A stretch of DNA of 64,000 nt, from the NCBI GenBank assembly GCA_903813345.2, contig CAIIXF020000002.1, positions 28,591,223-28,655,222 on the forward strand, read 5' to 3'. The notes under the pieces are model-generated. The model searched no databases. It saw only the letters and a program-made list of their open reading frames with translations, and was not told the origin of the DNA. Below, one piece after another: positions 1-13,138 of this stretch. A program made the translations under genes and the position numbers. The DNA comes from Owenia fusiformis (taxonomy: Eukaryota > Annelida > Polychaeta > Sabellida > Oweniidae). Positions within the stretch are counted from its first letter, which is position 1. Each line of letters starts with the position of its first letter.

Positions 1-1874
1 CCGAAGATATGTTTTGCGTAGTTCTTCGACGTTTTATGACTTATCTTTAAAAGGCCCTGTATTATTAAATGCATATTCAAATCAAAATGATGGCTGATGT
101 AACATCAGATTCGAACGAAACATTATGATGCAATAATACTTTTATTGTAAAATGGTTGATTTTCACTCATTTTGATATGGAAATATTGCCATACAAGAAT
201 TTGAAAGAGTAAACTATAAGTTGCACATCGATGTTAATACATAATAATTTATCTATATTACAATAGAAGATGAGCATATGTTCAACATGAAGCAGAAGCA
301 ATAAAATGAATCAACACTTTTCTACAGGGTGGGCCAAAAAAGGCCTATTTTATAATGCATGGATTTCAATAATATTTTCAAGTTTTGAATCAGATCTCCC
401 GCTTTCAATTGGTAATATCCAACGTTACAGTTTTACACAAGTACGTGTACTCAATATAACTTTTTGGTGGCGTCTGTAACAAATTCTTAAAACTTCCAAT
501 AACTTAACAAATAATGTTTAGACTGGCTTCAATTTTTCAAAATCATCTACAAGTTTTCAGAAGTTCAAATTAACTTTTAAGATTTGACCTTAAATGACTT
601 TTGTAGGTCAAAAAGTTATTTTTTCAACTTGCTTCAAATTGACCATTTTTTCAAAATCATCTACAAGTTATCAGAAGTTCAAATCTGACTTTAGATTTGA
701 GATGTTACCTTCAATGACCTTCTCAAGGTCACAAAAAGGTCAAAAGGGTATTTTTAACCTGCTTCAAATTGACCAATTTTTGCAAAATCATCTACAAGTT
801 CTCAAAAGTTCAAGTCTGACTATAGATTTGACATTCACTGACATTCCGAAGGTAAAAAAGGATTTAACCTTCATGGGATTTAACCTTCATTTTGATAACT
901 AAAGATGACTTAGTGAAACGGTAAAGCAGTAAGAAGTATTTGTGTTTTTGGGAGTAACTGAATGAATGGATTATTTTGGAACAAACCTTGTTAAGTTTGG
1001 AATTCCCTTCATTCATTTGTAAAAATAATCTGATGAAATCTGTACAATTTCATCTAATAGAATACTAATAAACAACAAGACGTTAATGTGTAACCACAAT
1101 AAGGTTAATTTAAGGGTCAATTTTAAGATTTTCGATAAGGAGATAAAAATGTTTAAATCGTTTTAATTCTGGCATATTAGTAAAAAGGTAACAAACACCT
1201 GTATGACTAGTCTGGAATAAATCAATAATTTGAATTGAAAATTGATAATGTACATAACACTTTATAGGCCTTATTAACAATATACAGTACTGTACATTGT
1301 ACCCCTCCTCCCCCGGGACATTGTATCACATTTGTTTTTACTAAGAGTTGCGCATTTTATGGGAAGTGATTTTAGATCAATTTCCACCAGACAATATATT
1401 TTCCCCCGGGCAAGTCCATCTGGACACAAAAGCTATAAATCAGGTCCTCCGATCATCCTCGACAAAACGTTTTCTAAAATAATATTTTTCATTTTATTGC
1501 ATAAATAGAGATAACTACAATATGTCTTAAATGTGTTCATGTAGAATCATTAATAAAAAGTTCAAAGTTTGAATTTATCAAATTTAGTTGACCAAATGAA
1601 AACCTAAAACAATAGATACCATGAATTATAAACGGTAGAAAGAAGAAGTAATATTATGTTGTTTCTCTGTTTATATTTTAAGTTTTTTGTTCATTTTTAA
1701 TGAGTTTTTAAAACAGCCAATGTTTATACTAATTTAGAATTGTACTCGTTTAGTAAACAATAATTTTTCTCAGTTCTTTCAGTATTTAAATAAATATTTG
1801 GTACTAAAATGACTTAATTTGGATTAAAACCCCAAAAAATGTCGCAATGTCTCATGATGATAAAAATATCATAT
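1..1874. other. Gene-free flank with one dispersed repeat
   Basis: No supportable exon is seen on either strand. Positions 305-345 hold an end-like motif (acagggtgggccaaaaaagg) that resembles, in inverse orientation, a motif near 28,655-28,675. Positions 480-900 carry the dispersed TGACCT repeat listed separately. The rest is AT-rich unique-looking sequence. Confidence 0.6.
475..900 (-). repeat. Dispersed TGACCT-rich tandem repeat, short copy
   Basis: About three diverged units run here in the opposite orientation to the long array at 49.9-51.3 kb. The shared landmarks are a lead-in matching gtctgtaacaaattctta, then repeated caaaatcatctacaagtt, agaagttcaaa, and gaccttctcaaggtca. The 102-codon open frame over 594-902 comes from this repeat and is not a gene. 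Confidence 0.75.
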
Positions 1875-4800
1875 TCATGAGCAAATGTGTGTGATTTTAT
1901 GATTAATGATACACCCTACAAGATAGTCTCTCACATCCACTCTATTAATGTCATTAATGTGTTCAAGGAGCTCCAACACACCAACATTTTTCTCGTCTAT
2001 GAGACGGACGAAAAGATCCTCGCACTTATTGGGCATATTTGTATCATCCATCTTGTAGTAAATGTGATTGTCTTTAGGAAAGAATGACCAACCAAGGTTT
2101 TTGTAAGAATATTCTACATTCAGCATTTGACATAAGTTGGATCGTATATCACGGTTTATCTGACTGAGTAGCAAGCGTGGCGACAATTCTACAAAAAATT
2201 GTATAGTCCATTATATTTGCGAATTCAGCATTATTTGACACTAGTTATACCTGTAATTTTCGGAATTCGCAAAATAAATATTTTGTTCCCAATCCATATG
2301 TCTGCGACACCAATAAAGATAAAGAAAATACGATTTTAAACGATTCTATGACATATTTGGGATATTCTAGTACCTTTCAAAATGTTGACTGCTGTATTGA
2401 ACTGCTCGTCTGAAATATGAACCTTGTCTGAACCAAGATCGGTAATATCCGTTGTCATAGATGTATTCGAACCTCCACTGTTTGAAGCAGACTCTATTGC
2501 ACAATTGTTGTTTGTCATTGCTGTTTGCACCGCCCTGGTACCATCTGTTAAAGCTGCGACATTGAGGTGTAATGAGTGGTCCTTACCAACTTCTTGCAAA
2601 AAGTGATGGGTATGTTCCACTGCAACAGGTGAAATATATTTAGCTTTAAACGTTAAAGTATCGTGTGTACAGGGTGATCAATAAATAAGGTAAAAGTATC
2701 TGGCATTTCTTCGGATTTTACCCAATCCTCATAAAATTTGCACAGAATAATGTTCAAACATTATTGAATTGATATATTAAGTTACAGATCAAAGTGATGT
2801 GATTGGTTGAAGTTATAGTTGCCATAGCAACAGAAAGCATGAAGACCCGGGGCAACTATCAAAAAACTAAATTTTCAGTCGAAACACTTTTGATAATATA
2901 TTTCAAATCACAATTAAAGTGGCATATCATATTCTTATTTCATACTTCATAACTGCTACTTAATGTCCTTTGTTTTTAACATATAGTTCATGTCTTCTAC
3001 TCCAGGCTTTGAACACCTTTAAACCCTTTTTCCCATAGCCTGCACATTTTCAAGACAGCTGGCTTCAAGTCATCCCATGAGAAGCTCTCTCTGCTCAAAC
3101 TCCCTCTTCAGCTCACCATGACGGTAAAATCGTAAGGGGACAATTCAGGAGAGTATAGTGCATGACCTAACTGTGCAAAACCCAGTGCTTCAATGGTTTG
3201 TACCGTGAGAATAGCATTGTGAGACATTGTGAGTGCAATGTGAAACGTTTAGTTTTGCAGGCCTCTTAGTCTAAGCTTCTTCCTCTTTCTCTTATCAAAT
3301 CTCTTCTGTGGATATTGTTTTTCATCATTGACCTGTGTCATAGACTTTCTATGACCACATCAGTTTTCATTATATATTAATCTTTTCCGTGACATCAAAC
3401 ATCAAATTTGCAAGAAAATATGTAACAATGTCAACAAAGTATTAAAACAATGAATGCTGGCATCCACGTTTATTTCTTTTCAGTTTGAAAAATATTTTTA
3501 TCATTTTTTGGTTCAAATTGGACGCAATGAAATTGCCCCGGGTACCCCCAACTCCAGTTGCCATAGTAACTATGATATTAACACATCAGATGGGAGAAGT
3601 TATATATTTATATGGTTTAATTTAGAAATGTACAAGGTATATTCTGACCAAATTTCAGGATGTTTGGACCAATATTTACAAAATGCCAGATACTTTTACC
3701 TTATTTATTGATCACCCTGTACATACTGTGTATAGCATTATTGTCCATTTTGTAATGTTAAAGAAAAAAATAGATAATACTTGACATGTCGTAAAAATTG
3801 ACTAGTGTATTTAACTAGATTGAGATACAATCGATACCTGACCATGTATCATCGTGTGACTGTTGCCTTACGTCATGAACACATCCACTAGTATTAGCAT
3901 GTAGGATCTGGTCACGGTCTGCATGGTTGTTGAAGCCCACATTCCAGTCTCTTTCTTTACTGGATTCAGGCTTGTTTGGGAATTGTTCGATTTCAATTGT
4001 AGTAATATTTCCTATTTGGAGGTTATTATTGTGCAGATCTTTCGATGGCACAACTTCATATAGAGTATCATTTGATCGATAGGTCTTACACGATGGTCGA
4101 TTTCTTACGTACCAAAACACAGTGGCGATTGCAATAGCAATAACGAAAACGGCTCCAACACTTATAAAAACTTCGAAAAACCTGGTTTTGTCATCAGATG
4201 TTGTCTCCGCCGATTCATCCACTTTCGTTGATAAGCCACATACCTTCATATCTTCCCTTGACCTTGCCAGTGCACATTCATCGCATGGTCTGAGTTTGCC
4301 AGGAAGAAAGTTCATAAATGATGGGATGAAAAATCTGGAAAATAGAAGATGTTCATAAAAAGGGAATGTCTGTAACTTGCTGTTTATCAAAACAGATACT
4401 TAAAGCTAATATAGCGTTTATAGAATGAAAGAAGCAGGTCAACGAGAGAAGACAGTAGTTTATATCGATAATTTTGACATAAATTACTGGTATGATAAAT
4501 AGGAGATATGCGTATTCAATATCATCTGGGTATATATAAGAAACGAATTCAGGTTTAGTAAGTCATCGATAGGTGGCGTTAAAATGGCATCTATCAATAT
4601 AAAATGCAATAGAGGGCTTACTGCAGTCTTTGAGCTTGAGAGATGTTTTTTGTGTCTGTGTGTCCTGGTGACCATGATCAGATGGACAAATTTAATAATA
4701 TCATTTCGCACGCAGTGCTACTAAGTGCATACTAAGTTTTTAAGGTAAATGGTGGGCCATAAAGAGTGGGAACTGCATAATTCTTAGATACACTAGTATA

Positions 4801-6999
4801 GGAGTACAAAGATGAACCACGTGAAGCATACCAAAAGAAATAGTTATTTGACTTATAATTTACCCATCCACCAATAAAAAAAACATTATACCTATCATTA
4901 GTTTTCATGACATCTGGTTCAAACACACCATTTTGACTAAAAGGGATAAGTGTAAAAAGATGGCATTTCAAAAAAGAGTTTCACAAATCCGTAAAGTCGC
5001 GTTATTAAATGGAGATGACCATACACGTACACTGTAGTTAATTAATGGCAGTTATGTTCTGCTCCCCTTTGTACTATACCAAAGTGAACTCAAATATTAC
5101 AAACCCCTTCAAACAACCTCCACATATGGCACTTGATGTCGGTGTTGCAGTTTTATTGTAGACACGGTTGAAAGTATGACATTGTGGGCTCTTCTTACAT
5201 TGGTTCGAATCAAGTGCGTCACTATACCAATGGTTGGTATGGTTACAAGGGATACAGCTTATCAGTATGTCGTTACCTTCACCATTTCCACATGCCTGAA
5301 AAATGCAGTTGTTGTTATGAGGGTGCATTATTCTTTGTGCAGTTCACGCTACTTGTTCAAAGCGCAGTCCTTTTTATTTTGAATGCAATAATAGATTGAT
5401 TAAGAATATTCAAAATTGGAGTAGAATCGGGGAATCCCCTTGTTCTCAGATCAGTCGAGGATACAGTCAGATGTTTTGATAATGTCTCAAGTACCTTGCT
5501 AAACAGGTGACATTTCCGGTGTCCTGATCATGATCTGTGTCTCCAATGGCATATTGGATGATTACGTATACACATTTGCCTCTTTGACACACCTCTAAGA
5601 CTTTGCACCTTTTCAAAATACCAATTTTGCATATGAAAAGCAAGGGGAGGGGCGAAAAGAACTTTAAGAGGCAAATTGTCGATGAGCACGACAAAGGGAA
5701 AAGTTTTGATTTGTTGATTTTACGACAATAGAAAAGTATAGCTATTCGGTTAGACATTTTTATTTATTTCGCGCAGATTTCGCGCTGAATTTTGGGTTGA
5801 AATACACCATATTGTTGACTGATGCCATTGCAACCTAACTGAAATATTCCTATTGTATATATTCATTCAGAAATGTATCAGGAAAGCTATTGAATCATGG
5901 GCGGCAGAATGGAGATGTGAATGCACTCTTCTCTGAAACTGTGCAGACAATGTTTTGATGAGATTCCCGTGAAACTTAAAAATGCTGTTTTTATCAGAAA
6001 ATAACAATTTATAGTCCTTTAAAACGTTCAGATTGCACTCGATGACAAAAATGTTCCGGGGTACAATGCCCCCGGACCTCCAAAGATGCCCGGACTTCGG
6101 CCACGCAATCATTTAACCGCGCAAAATATGTTTTGGGGAAAACGCATCCCAGTTTTCAAATATTGTTCGATGCCTCTGTGAATCTATCCAATTGATTCCC
6201 TTTAGGCTTGATATCATATCAACCAAGTCCATAATTAATGATCAACACAACCAGAGGCCATTTTATTAGAATCATCTGTATTTTTATGTTACGCACCAGC
6301 CCTATAATCGGCCAGCGCTGGTTAACGGGCGGAACAACCAAGCACCTAACCTACCTGTGATAATCCATCACCCGGATGACACTCTGTACATTTTTGACAG
6401 GAGCTTTTGGAAGATATCCACCTGCGGTTATCACACTGTCTGCACTGTTCCTTTGTCAATGTGCGGTCATTGAAGTCGCCCTCACAGGTCTTTGCATCAC
6501 AGGTCTTGACGTTAAGGATGGGAACGAGCAGGGCCCCTAGCATACACTGTTAACATAATGCGCAACTAATGGATACATGTGAACAACTGCAGAATGAGCT
6601 GCACTACACACTTAATTACTTGAAATATGATGAGGCTATCTTATTTAAATTACGAGGATGCGCAAAATATCATTTTTCTGATCAAGTTCATCAGATATGT
6701 CATCAGAATGCAAAAATATAAGAATCTTATGTAAGGGTAATACTAATTGGTGTGTATACACACTTGTACGACTTTGACGTATCTTCAAACTAGAACGGCC
6801 ATTTGAAAAACTGACTATGGAAAGAAGAAATGTTCAGATATTCCAAACTCTGAATAACTTGTCGAGACTGAGTTACACAAATAAATAAGATGCACTGTTA
6901 TGTGTCAACTGTATCATGATCATCTTTGGAAAACCAAAATTAGAAAAATGTATTTACATAGCGAGGAGCTAAGTTACTTACCAGTTTGAGCATCTCCAT
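1875..6999 (-). CDS. EDAR/TROY-like TNF-receptor family death-domain receptor (copy A), 6 coding exons
   Basis: Exons in transcript order are 6982-6999, 6355-6546, 5105-5295, 3838-4334, 2374-2619 and 1875-2188. Phases match at every junction and give 485 aa. The start exon encodes MEMLKL and splices into a hydrophobic signal peptide. Residues about 25-166 form a Cys-rich ectodomain whose spacing (CGNG, C-x2-C, C-x5-C, CGGC, CDEC) fits the EDAR/XEDAR/TROY branch of TNF receptors. A transmembrane helix lies at about 187-210, followed by a cytoplasmic linker. Residues about 383-475 are a death domain ending with the typical LLEHI..I.RVDVR signature. Known family members bind TNF-like ligands at the cell surface and recruit death-domain adaptors; that role is inferred here. 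Its paralogue lies upstream at 9.3-13.1 kb. Ectodomain and TM share one exon here, unlike copy B. Confidence 0.82.
2670..3719. mobile_element. Decayed mariner-type transposon with near-perfect 40-bp inverted ends
   Basis: The element is 1,050 bp and flanked by TA on both sides, as in the Tc1/mariner superfamily. The left end begins cagggtgatcaataaataag and its complement closes the element over about 40 bp. On the minus strand around 3,040-3,240 a broken reading frame retains the mariner transposase pattern: an HNA..TVQTIEALGF stretch, then YSPELSPYDF, which is the region of the last catalytic Asp. Stops and frameshifts show it is dead. It lies in an intron of receptor copy A. Confidence 0.85.
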
Positions 7000-7851
7000 T
7001 ACCTGTTCGAACTACAATCAACATATAAAAGAAATGAGAAGTCAAATTAACAAGTTTTACGTTTAAACTTGCAATCGAGCAATCATACACTCATTTAGTC
7101 TCAATTTTCAGCATCTATTTGATTTGAGTTGTTTCTGTAATTTTGAAAAAGTATGCATTCGAGAGTGGGGTGATCCATAACCTCATGTGATTGTTTTTTC
7201 ATTGGATATTTCTATCAACATGATATCATAACAAAATAGTTCTGTACAGAAGTACCCTATCACCTGATCACCTGTTTGATTACTGATAAGAGATCAAGAG
7301 TTGAGACCACACTTACAATAAAACGATAAAGATCCATTTCAATTTCTTCACTGATATACGATACCAAATCCACTCTTGGAGAATATAATAATAAAATTTC
7401 ATAATATTTTACTTCAAAAGTCATTTATGTCACGAGAGTGAACTTAACGCTGGTCAGGCACATACACAGGCTTACAAAGTGTCAATTTTGAAAATTATTT
7501 TCGATTGGTAAATGTTATGATCAGATTCATAATTTGACTACGTGCAAAATATTCTGATAATGTGGACAAAAATACTTACCATAGATTACTAAATCCTTAC
7601 ATGGCTGTGTGTGGAACCAGCAAAAGTGATCTTGATAATAAACTTATATTATAAATTTAAATTTTAGCTGAACGCAAGATAAGAGGATTAAGTCAACTTG
7701 ACCCAAAAAAACAAGTATCGGTGATTGTCAAGGTTTTTGTAAATTGTAATTTCTCGTAGTTAAATATTGATACAAATAAAATCGAACGATATATCTCATG
7801 ATCTTTTTTTACATGGTTGATTGTCTAACTCGTAAACACGCATTTGAATTT
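7000..7851. other. Intergenic stretch between receptor A and the long inverted-repeat element
   Basis: This would hold the promoter and 5' UTR of receptor copy A, which reads leftward from 6999. I see no clear TATA box or other element. No reading frame is supported. Confidence 0.4.
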
Positions 7852-8689
7852 ACACTCCCCCTCCATAAGTTTGGCAACCTTAGCTCTCCCATTGAACTAC
7901 AAGTTAAAGCCTCTTTACCTTGGAATTTTTATTTACTTAACCTGCAATGAAAATACTAATACTATTGATGGAAACGTATTTGACTTTATTTCCAATACCT
8001 CCTAATTTTCTCAATTTTTTCCTCAAGTATTCAATAGGTCAAAAATTGATGATAAATGTGATGAATTTTTGAAAATCGACATTCCCATGTTTACCAATGG
8101 GAAATGGTAGGTTTGCCGCAAGTCATATCACAGAATATCCATCCACCCGAGTCATTGCAAAAAATACAAATTAGGTAGGCAATTGAATTTGCTAACCTTA
8201 TTTAACAAAAAATTGACAGGTTTCTTCAGGTTCAACAAAGTTTTAGGCCTTTGAAGTCAAAATTGTTTTTCAAAAAAAACTCTCCCATTGAAATAATACA
8301 GGAGGCGAAAAGTGATTTTCAAAAATGACTTTGAAGCTCTGTAACTTTAGTATTCATCAAGTAAACTGAAAACTTAGTGTACAAAATTCAATTTTCTATA
8401 TAAAATATTTTACTGAATCTTTTACTGAATAAATATCCTGATTTCTGACAGGGAATGACGATTTTTAAAAATTGACGATTTTTTAAAAAGTTCATCAAAT
8501 TCATCATCAATTTTCGACCTATTGTAATTGAGGGAAAAAATTGGGAAAATTTGGAAGTATTGGAATTAAAGTCAAGTTACGTTTTCATTATTATTTTATC
8601 GCAAAGTAAATAAAAATTCAAACGTAAAGAGGCTTTAACACGTAGTGCAATGGGGGAGCTAAGGTTGCCAAACTTATGGAGGGGAGTGT
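7852..8689. mobile_element. Non-autonomous element with about 240-bp terminal inverted repeats
   Basis: The left arm starts acactccccctccataagt and runs to about 8,100. The right arm, from about 8,450, is its imperfect complement and ends ggaggggagtgt. The arms match through the gctctcccattg/caatgggggagc block, the aggtcaaaaattgatgat block and beyond. The centre has no coding sequence. It could be a foldback or Mutator-like derivative; target duplications are not clear. Confidence 0.75.
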
Positions 8690-9084
8690 TCATTGGATAC
8701 CATATTTAAGCTTGTAAATGTCTGTACATTAATTTTAATCCTTAATAACAATCATTTGGGAATATTTATAACTGGAAATTGATGCAAATCGGACTTCCTG
8801 TCGTCAAACCTATGGAGGGTATCAAATAAGAACAAAATCGGTACACTACTTTTCAAGTTACAGCAAAAATTGTAAAACAGCGTGTAAAGGCCGCCAATTT
8901 TTCAATACGGCTGTCATGTGCTGCTTTTATATGTACATTTCTAGCTTTATTAATGTCCTATATACCTTTTTTACATTTGAAACATATTACTATTACAGTT
9001 TTACATATTGAACTCAATTATTGTAAAATCGACAGTAAAATGGCCACCATTTTTAAACGAGCGGCCACTTTGAAAATCGGAATT

Positions 9085-9215
9085 ACAACATATACAAAAT
9101 ATAGACCAATTGAGCCAACAGTATTTGAGTTATCGCCCGGATGGACATACGGACGGATGGAGGCGTTACCTATATCCCTCCGAACTTCGTTCGATGGGAT
9201 AATTAATAAAAGTAA
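9085..9215. repeat. Dispersed repeat with acggacggatgg core
   Basis: The segment contains atggacatacggacggatgg followed by atatccctccgaacttcgtt and gatgggataatta. The same ordered blocks occur at 48,060-48,200, so this is an interspersed repeat, probably a SINE or short DNA element fragment. Confidence 0.6.
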
Positions 9216-9261
9216 AGGAGAAAATCGTTCGATTATTCCATGTTTTATTCGTTTTTGAATA

Positions 9262-12200
9262 TTATACATTGGTGCCCACTTTATCGGTCGATTCGTTTGC
9301 AAGTGTCTTCAATTTCTCAAAGTTGTCTATTATATACTTTGCCAGATAGTTCCTCACATCGACTCTTCCTATTTTATCAATATGCTCAAGCAGATCCAAG
9401 ACGTTCAAATCTTTTGCATGGATGCATTTTTCAAAAACAGATTCACACTTATCGAGCAGGATCTCCTTGTCGAAGTTGTAAAAGTTATCCTGGTTATCTT
9501 CGAAGACAGAGTATGCTAGTTTGATGTAAGAACCCCCTGTATTTAATCTTGTGCATATGCTGCTTCTAACATCTAAGTGTAGTTCTCTTAGTAATAACAT
9601 AATAGGAAAGCCTGTAAAAAGAATGCATGTGTGTTAAAGTTTGGGGTTGCATATGCTGCTTCTAACATCTAAACGTAGTTCTCTTAGTCATGTTAGTAAC
9701 AACATAATAGGAAAGCCTGTAAAAGGAATGCATGTATTTTAAAGTTTGGGGTCTGTATTATTTTGGTTATAGGATTTTAAACAAAAACATACTTTGAATA
9801 ACTATTTTAAGAAATATAAGGTTGTACCTTTGAGTAATTCACAGGCTTTCTCAAACTGTTCTTGACCTGGAGTCTTCGGACTATTTCCGTCTTCGCACTG
9901 AATTATGCAATTACTTTCAGTCCTCATTGCACTTTGCACTCTACTTGTACCTTCAGTGGGTGCAGCTATATTACACGGGGGCGGATTATTTAATAATGAA
10001 TGGTCACACATGTTGTCCTTAGCATTGACCATCAACTCCCTTGTATGTCCTGCAATGGAAGTATTCTAGTCAGTTCTGAAAGGAACTTTGGGCACAATGA
10101 GTACAAATAATCAATTCACTAATGGTATTGATATCGTTTAAATCATTATGCAATGTTAACAAGTTATTACCTGTTTTGTGCAGTTCATCACGTATTACCC
10201 CAGTCCGTACTTCATTTGCTTTTTGAATCAGTCCGTTACGTTCCCCGATACTTTCAAATTGTTTCAGTTTCTGAATGTCAACGCTGCTACTTTCATCTAA
10301 TATATTCACATGAATGAATGGTTTGTTGGAATTTTCTACACCATTTTCATCATCTTCTTTGCTCTCGAGGAATCTGAGTTCAACATCATCTGTATTTGAT
10401 AATAATAGTACAATGTTTATTATAGTTATTACCAATTCGTTATATTACCATAATAATCCATTGACCTCTAACCATATCAGTTTGGTTTGGATTGTCTAAA
10501 TATTTCTAACACTTTAAATTGCTAAGATCTTACCGCTTTGACTTGAGGAGGTACTGCGGACACCCCCGCTTTCTTCTAGACATAGTATTCCACGTATCTT
10601 CAACACAACGGTAACAAGTAAAACAAGGAAGAGTACAAAAACGGCCGAGCCGATAACTGCAGGGAGTATGCCAGCTTTTGCCTCCGTCGACAAAAGAAAC
10701 GATTTCGGAGGGTCTTTTGCTGTAAAGTAAAGTATATGTTTGAAAAACATCGTACAGGTTTGGCCCTATACGAGAAACCGATGCCTCATCATGAAAATCG
10801 TACATCGTACCTCGCATACGTTGAAAACAATACTATGGTATCAAGGGCACGTCGTTTTTTGCACTTTAGGTTATTCCATGATTCCAGAAAATGTACTGCC
10901 CGAAAACTTCACAAGGCCCTTACCAGTGAAATATATAGATGACATAAAAATTCAAAAATGAGATACGTTGACGTCAAGTGTAACACAGATTCTATTCCAT
11001 CGAGAATACATAATTTTTCTACGTCACATGACACTATTAGATTGCTAGTTGCTAACAGTTTCATCATCATTCAGTAATAAAGGTTCTTACAAGAATATGG
11101 TTGATCAGTTGACGTCTCATTTCTAGTTCCCCTTGTATTGCTAAAACTGGTGTTGGCACGTTCCTCTTCATATTCTACGGTAGTAACACCTTCACTGCAT
11201 ACACGCAAATCCTCATCTGAAGTTGCTAGACTACACGGATCGCATTCAGTGATCCGATCCGGGTGAAAGTCCATATAGGATGGGATGAAGTACCTAAAAC
11301 ATATATTTATGAATATTAGATCACAACACAAATGTATATTAATCTCAAGTAAATGCCTTTATATTTTAGAGCAACATGTTCATTTACATTTTTCAAATAA
11401 AAACTACAAATGCATGTACCCATTCAAACAGTCCCCGCATATGGCTGGCGATTCAGAGGTGGCGACTTTAATGTAGGCACGGTAGAATTCATGACATTTC
11501 GGGCTGCTCTTGCACTGTTTGTCATCGTATTTGTCGCTATAGAGATGTTTGTCATGGTCACAGGGAATGCAGCCGATGAATAAATCATTCCCTTTTCCAT
11601 TCCCACATGACTATAAAAAAACAATACAATAGTAACTTACTTTCCGTATTCAAGAAAAGTAACGTTTACACGTCGCACGAGCGACAAAACAATGACCAGT
11701 ATAGGGCGCAAATAGCCTTATGACCTCATAAACGACGAGCGTTACATTTTTTCAAGTTTAGTCAAACTAAAAATAAAATACTTTATTCTTATTTAATCAT
11801 GATAAAATTCACAGGGTAACAAGATCTCGAGGAAAATATTTCTAAAATGTTTTTGAATTTTGAAAAACGTTCAGAAAATCCACTTGAGGCGTTAGTAAAA
11901 ACTGATATGTGTGGAATTTGTGGTAAAAAATCGATGCGTTTCATTTTTTCAAGTCTCGAAAGTCAGCTCTTATTTTAATATTATTTGTAAAATCAACAAA
12001 CCGGTTATTGGTGCAAAAATGCCTTGCTCCCGATCCAAAAATTCTAATTACAAAACTTTTATAAAGTAACGATTAGATGGTCTCGGCAAACTGTGGTTCA
12101 ATGTAAAACAGTCTTCAGACAGTCAAAGTAGAGCTAAGCTTAAGAACAATTCAAGTCATTTGAATTGTCGGTGTCCTAACTTGTTACCAACAACCAATTA

Positions 12201-13138
12201 ATGACATATCAATCCATCAATCTAGCCCTGGTCTCTTTGACTTACCAAAGAGGCAGGTGTTATTGGAAAGGTCTATTATATCTAAAAGTGATTCCAATTG
12301 CAGTTTTGGTAATTTAAAACATCTGGCAGGATTTTATTGCTACCCTCATGATCACAATGTGTTAACAAAGGAGGTATCGGAAGTAATATCATTATTTTCT
12401 TCAACAAGAGTCTCGTACAATCTTTGATTGTAAATATGTGAAGGACATGCGAAAACATTATTTGCGCTTTTTAAATATTCGATTGAGTGCGTATGTTTGA
12501 CAATCATTAACCATTTAAGTTGTAGACTAAACACAAAGTTCATTTCAACTCAAAAATAATTCTTTTATAAGACATCCAATCTACTTGTTAAGCGTTAGAT
12601 CATAAGATACTCATATAATTACAGAGCGTCGACATTATAAACACATGGAGTGACACACACCTGCTCTAGACCCCAGCCAGCATCGCATTTGGGACATTTC
12701 ATGCAGTTGGCGTCACTGGAGAACCAGTGTCTGTCGTCGCACTTGCCACAATCTTCCTTCGTCATTGAGCAATCGTGGTGGTTTCCATCGCATTGGTCTG
12801 TCGAGGCCAGAAAGACAAGGTCTAGCCATATGGCTAGAAGGACTAACGCTCTTCTTGAAAACTAATAAATTCAAAAATTGTCAAAATGATAATATTGTCT
12901 TGTCTATCTTGAGTCATAACGGTATGCAAATGGTATCCTATGATGACCAGAGAAAGCTGAGGATAGTTAAATTCTGAAGTCGGCAATATCTAAACTGACT
13001 GGATAGAAGTGATGATAACGAATTCAGGGATCACCAAAATCGATAGGATTGGATTGAGATTTCAAATCCATTAATTATACTAATACCGGAAATGGGTTCA
13101 TGGGAGGCATCGAGATGACTTACCATTGTAGTCTCCAT
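9262..13138 (-). CDS. EDAR/TROY-like TNF-receptor family death-domain receptor (copy B), 8 coding exons
   Basis: Exons in transcript order are 13124-13138, 12661-12861, 11420-11610, 11091-11293, 10534-10719, 10171-10389, 9828-10049 and 9262-9611. All phases agree and give 528 aa. METTM is followed by a strong signal peptide. Residues about 27-180 are Cys-rich and align cysteine by cysteine with copy A; exon 3 is exactly 191 nt in both genes. The TM helix is at about 220-243. A long acidic cytoplasmic region (exons 6-7) precedes the death domain at about 414-505, with LLEHIDKIGRVDVR near its end. Family knowledge suggests a TNF-like ligand receptor signalling through death-domain adaptors. The TM is encoded by its own exon here, whereas copy A has fused exons. 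I chose this start because only this ATG gives phase 0 into the signal-peptide exon. Confidence 0.85.
9551..9752 (-). repeat. Direct duplication of the 5' end of the death-domain exon and its acceptor
   Basis: Positions 9551-9648 and 9649-9752 are direct copies of about 100 bp. Both contain the exon start, the acceptor ctgtaaaa (complement ttttacag) and flanking intron. The downstream-transcript copy is the one joined to the full death domain. The upstream copy would be spliced at 9716 and carries a small insertion that puts a TGA about ten codons in. It would make a receptor lacking the death domain if used. Confidence 0.8.

Noticed and set aside
594-902. 102-codon ORF
   Set aside because: It lies wholly within the dispersed TGACCT repeat.
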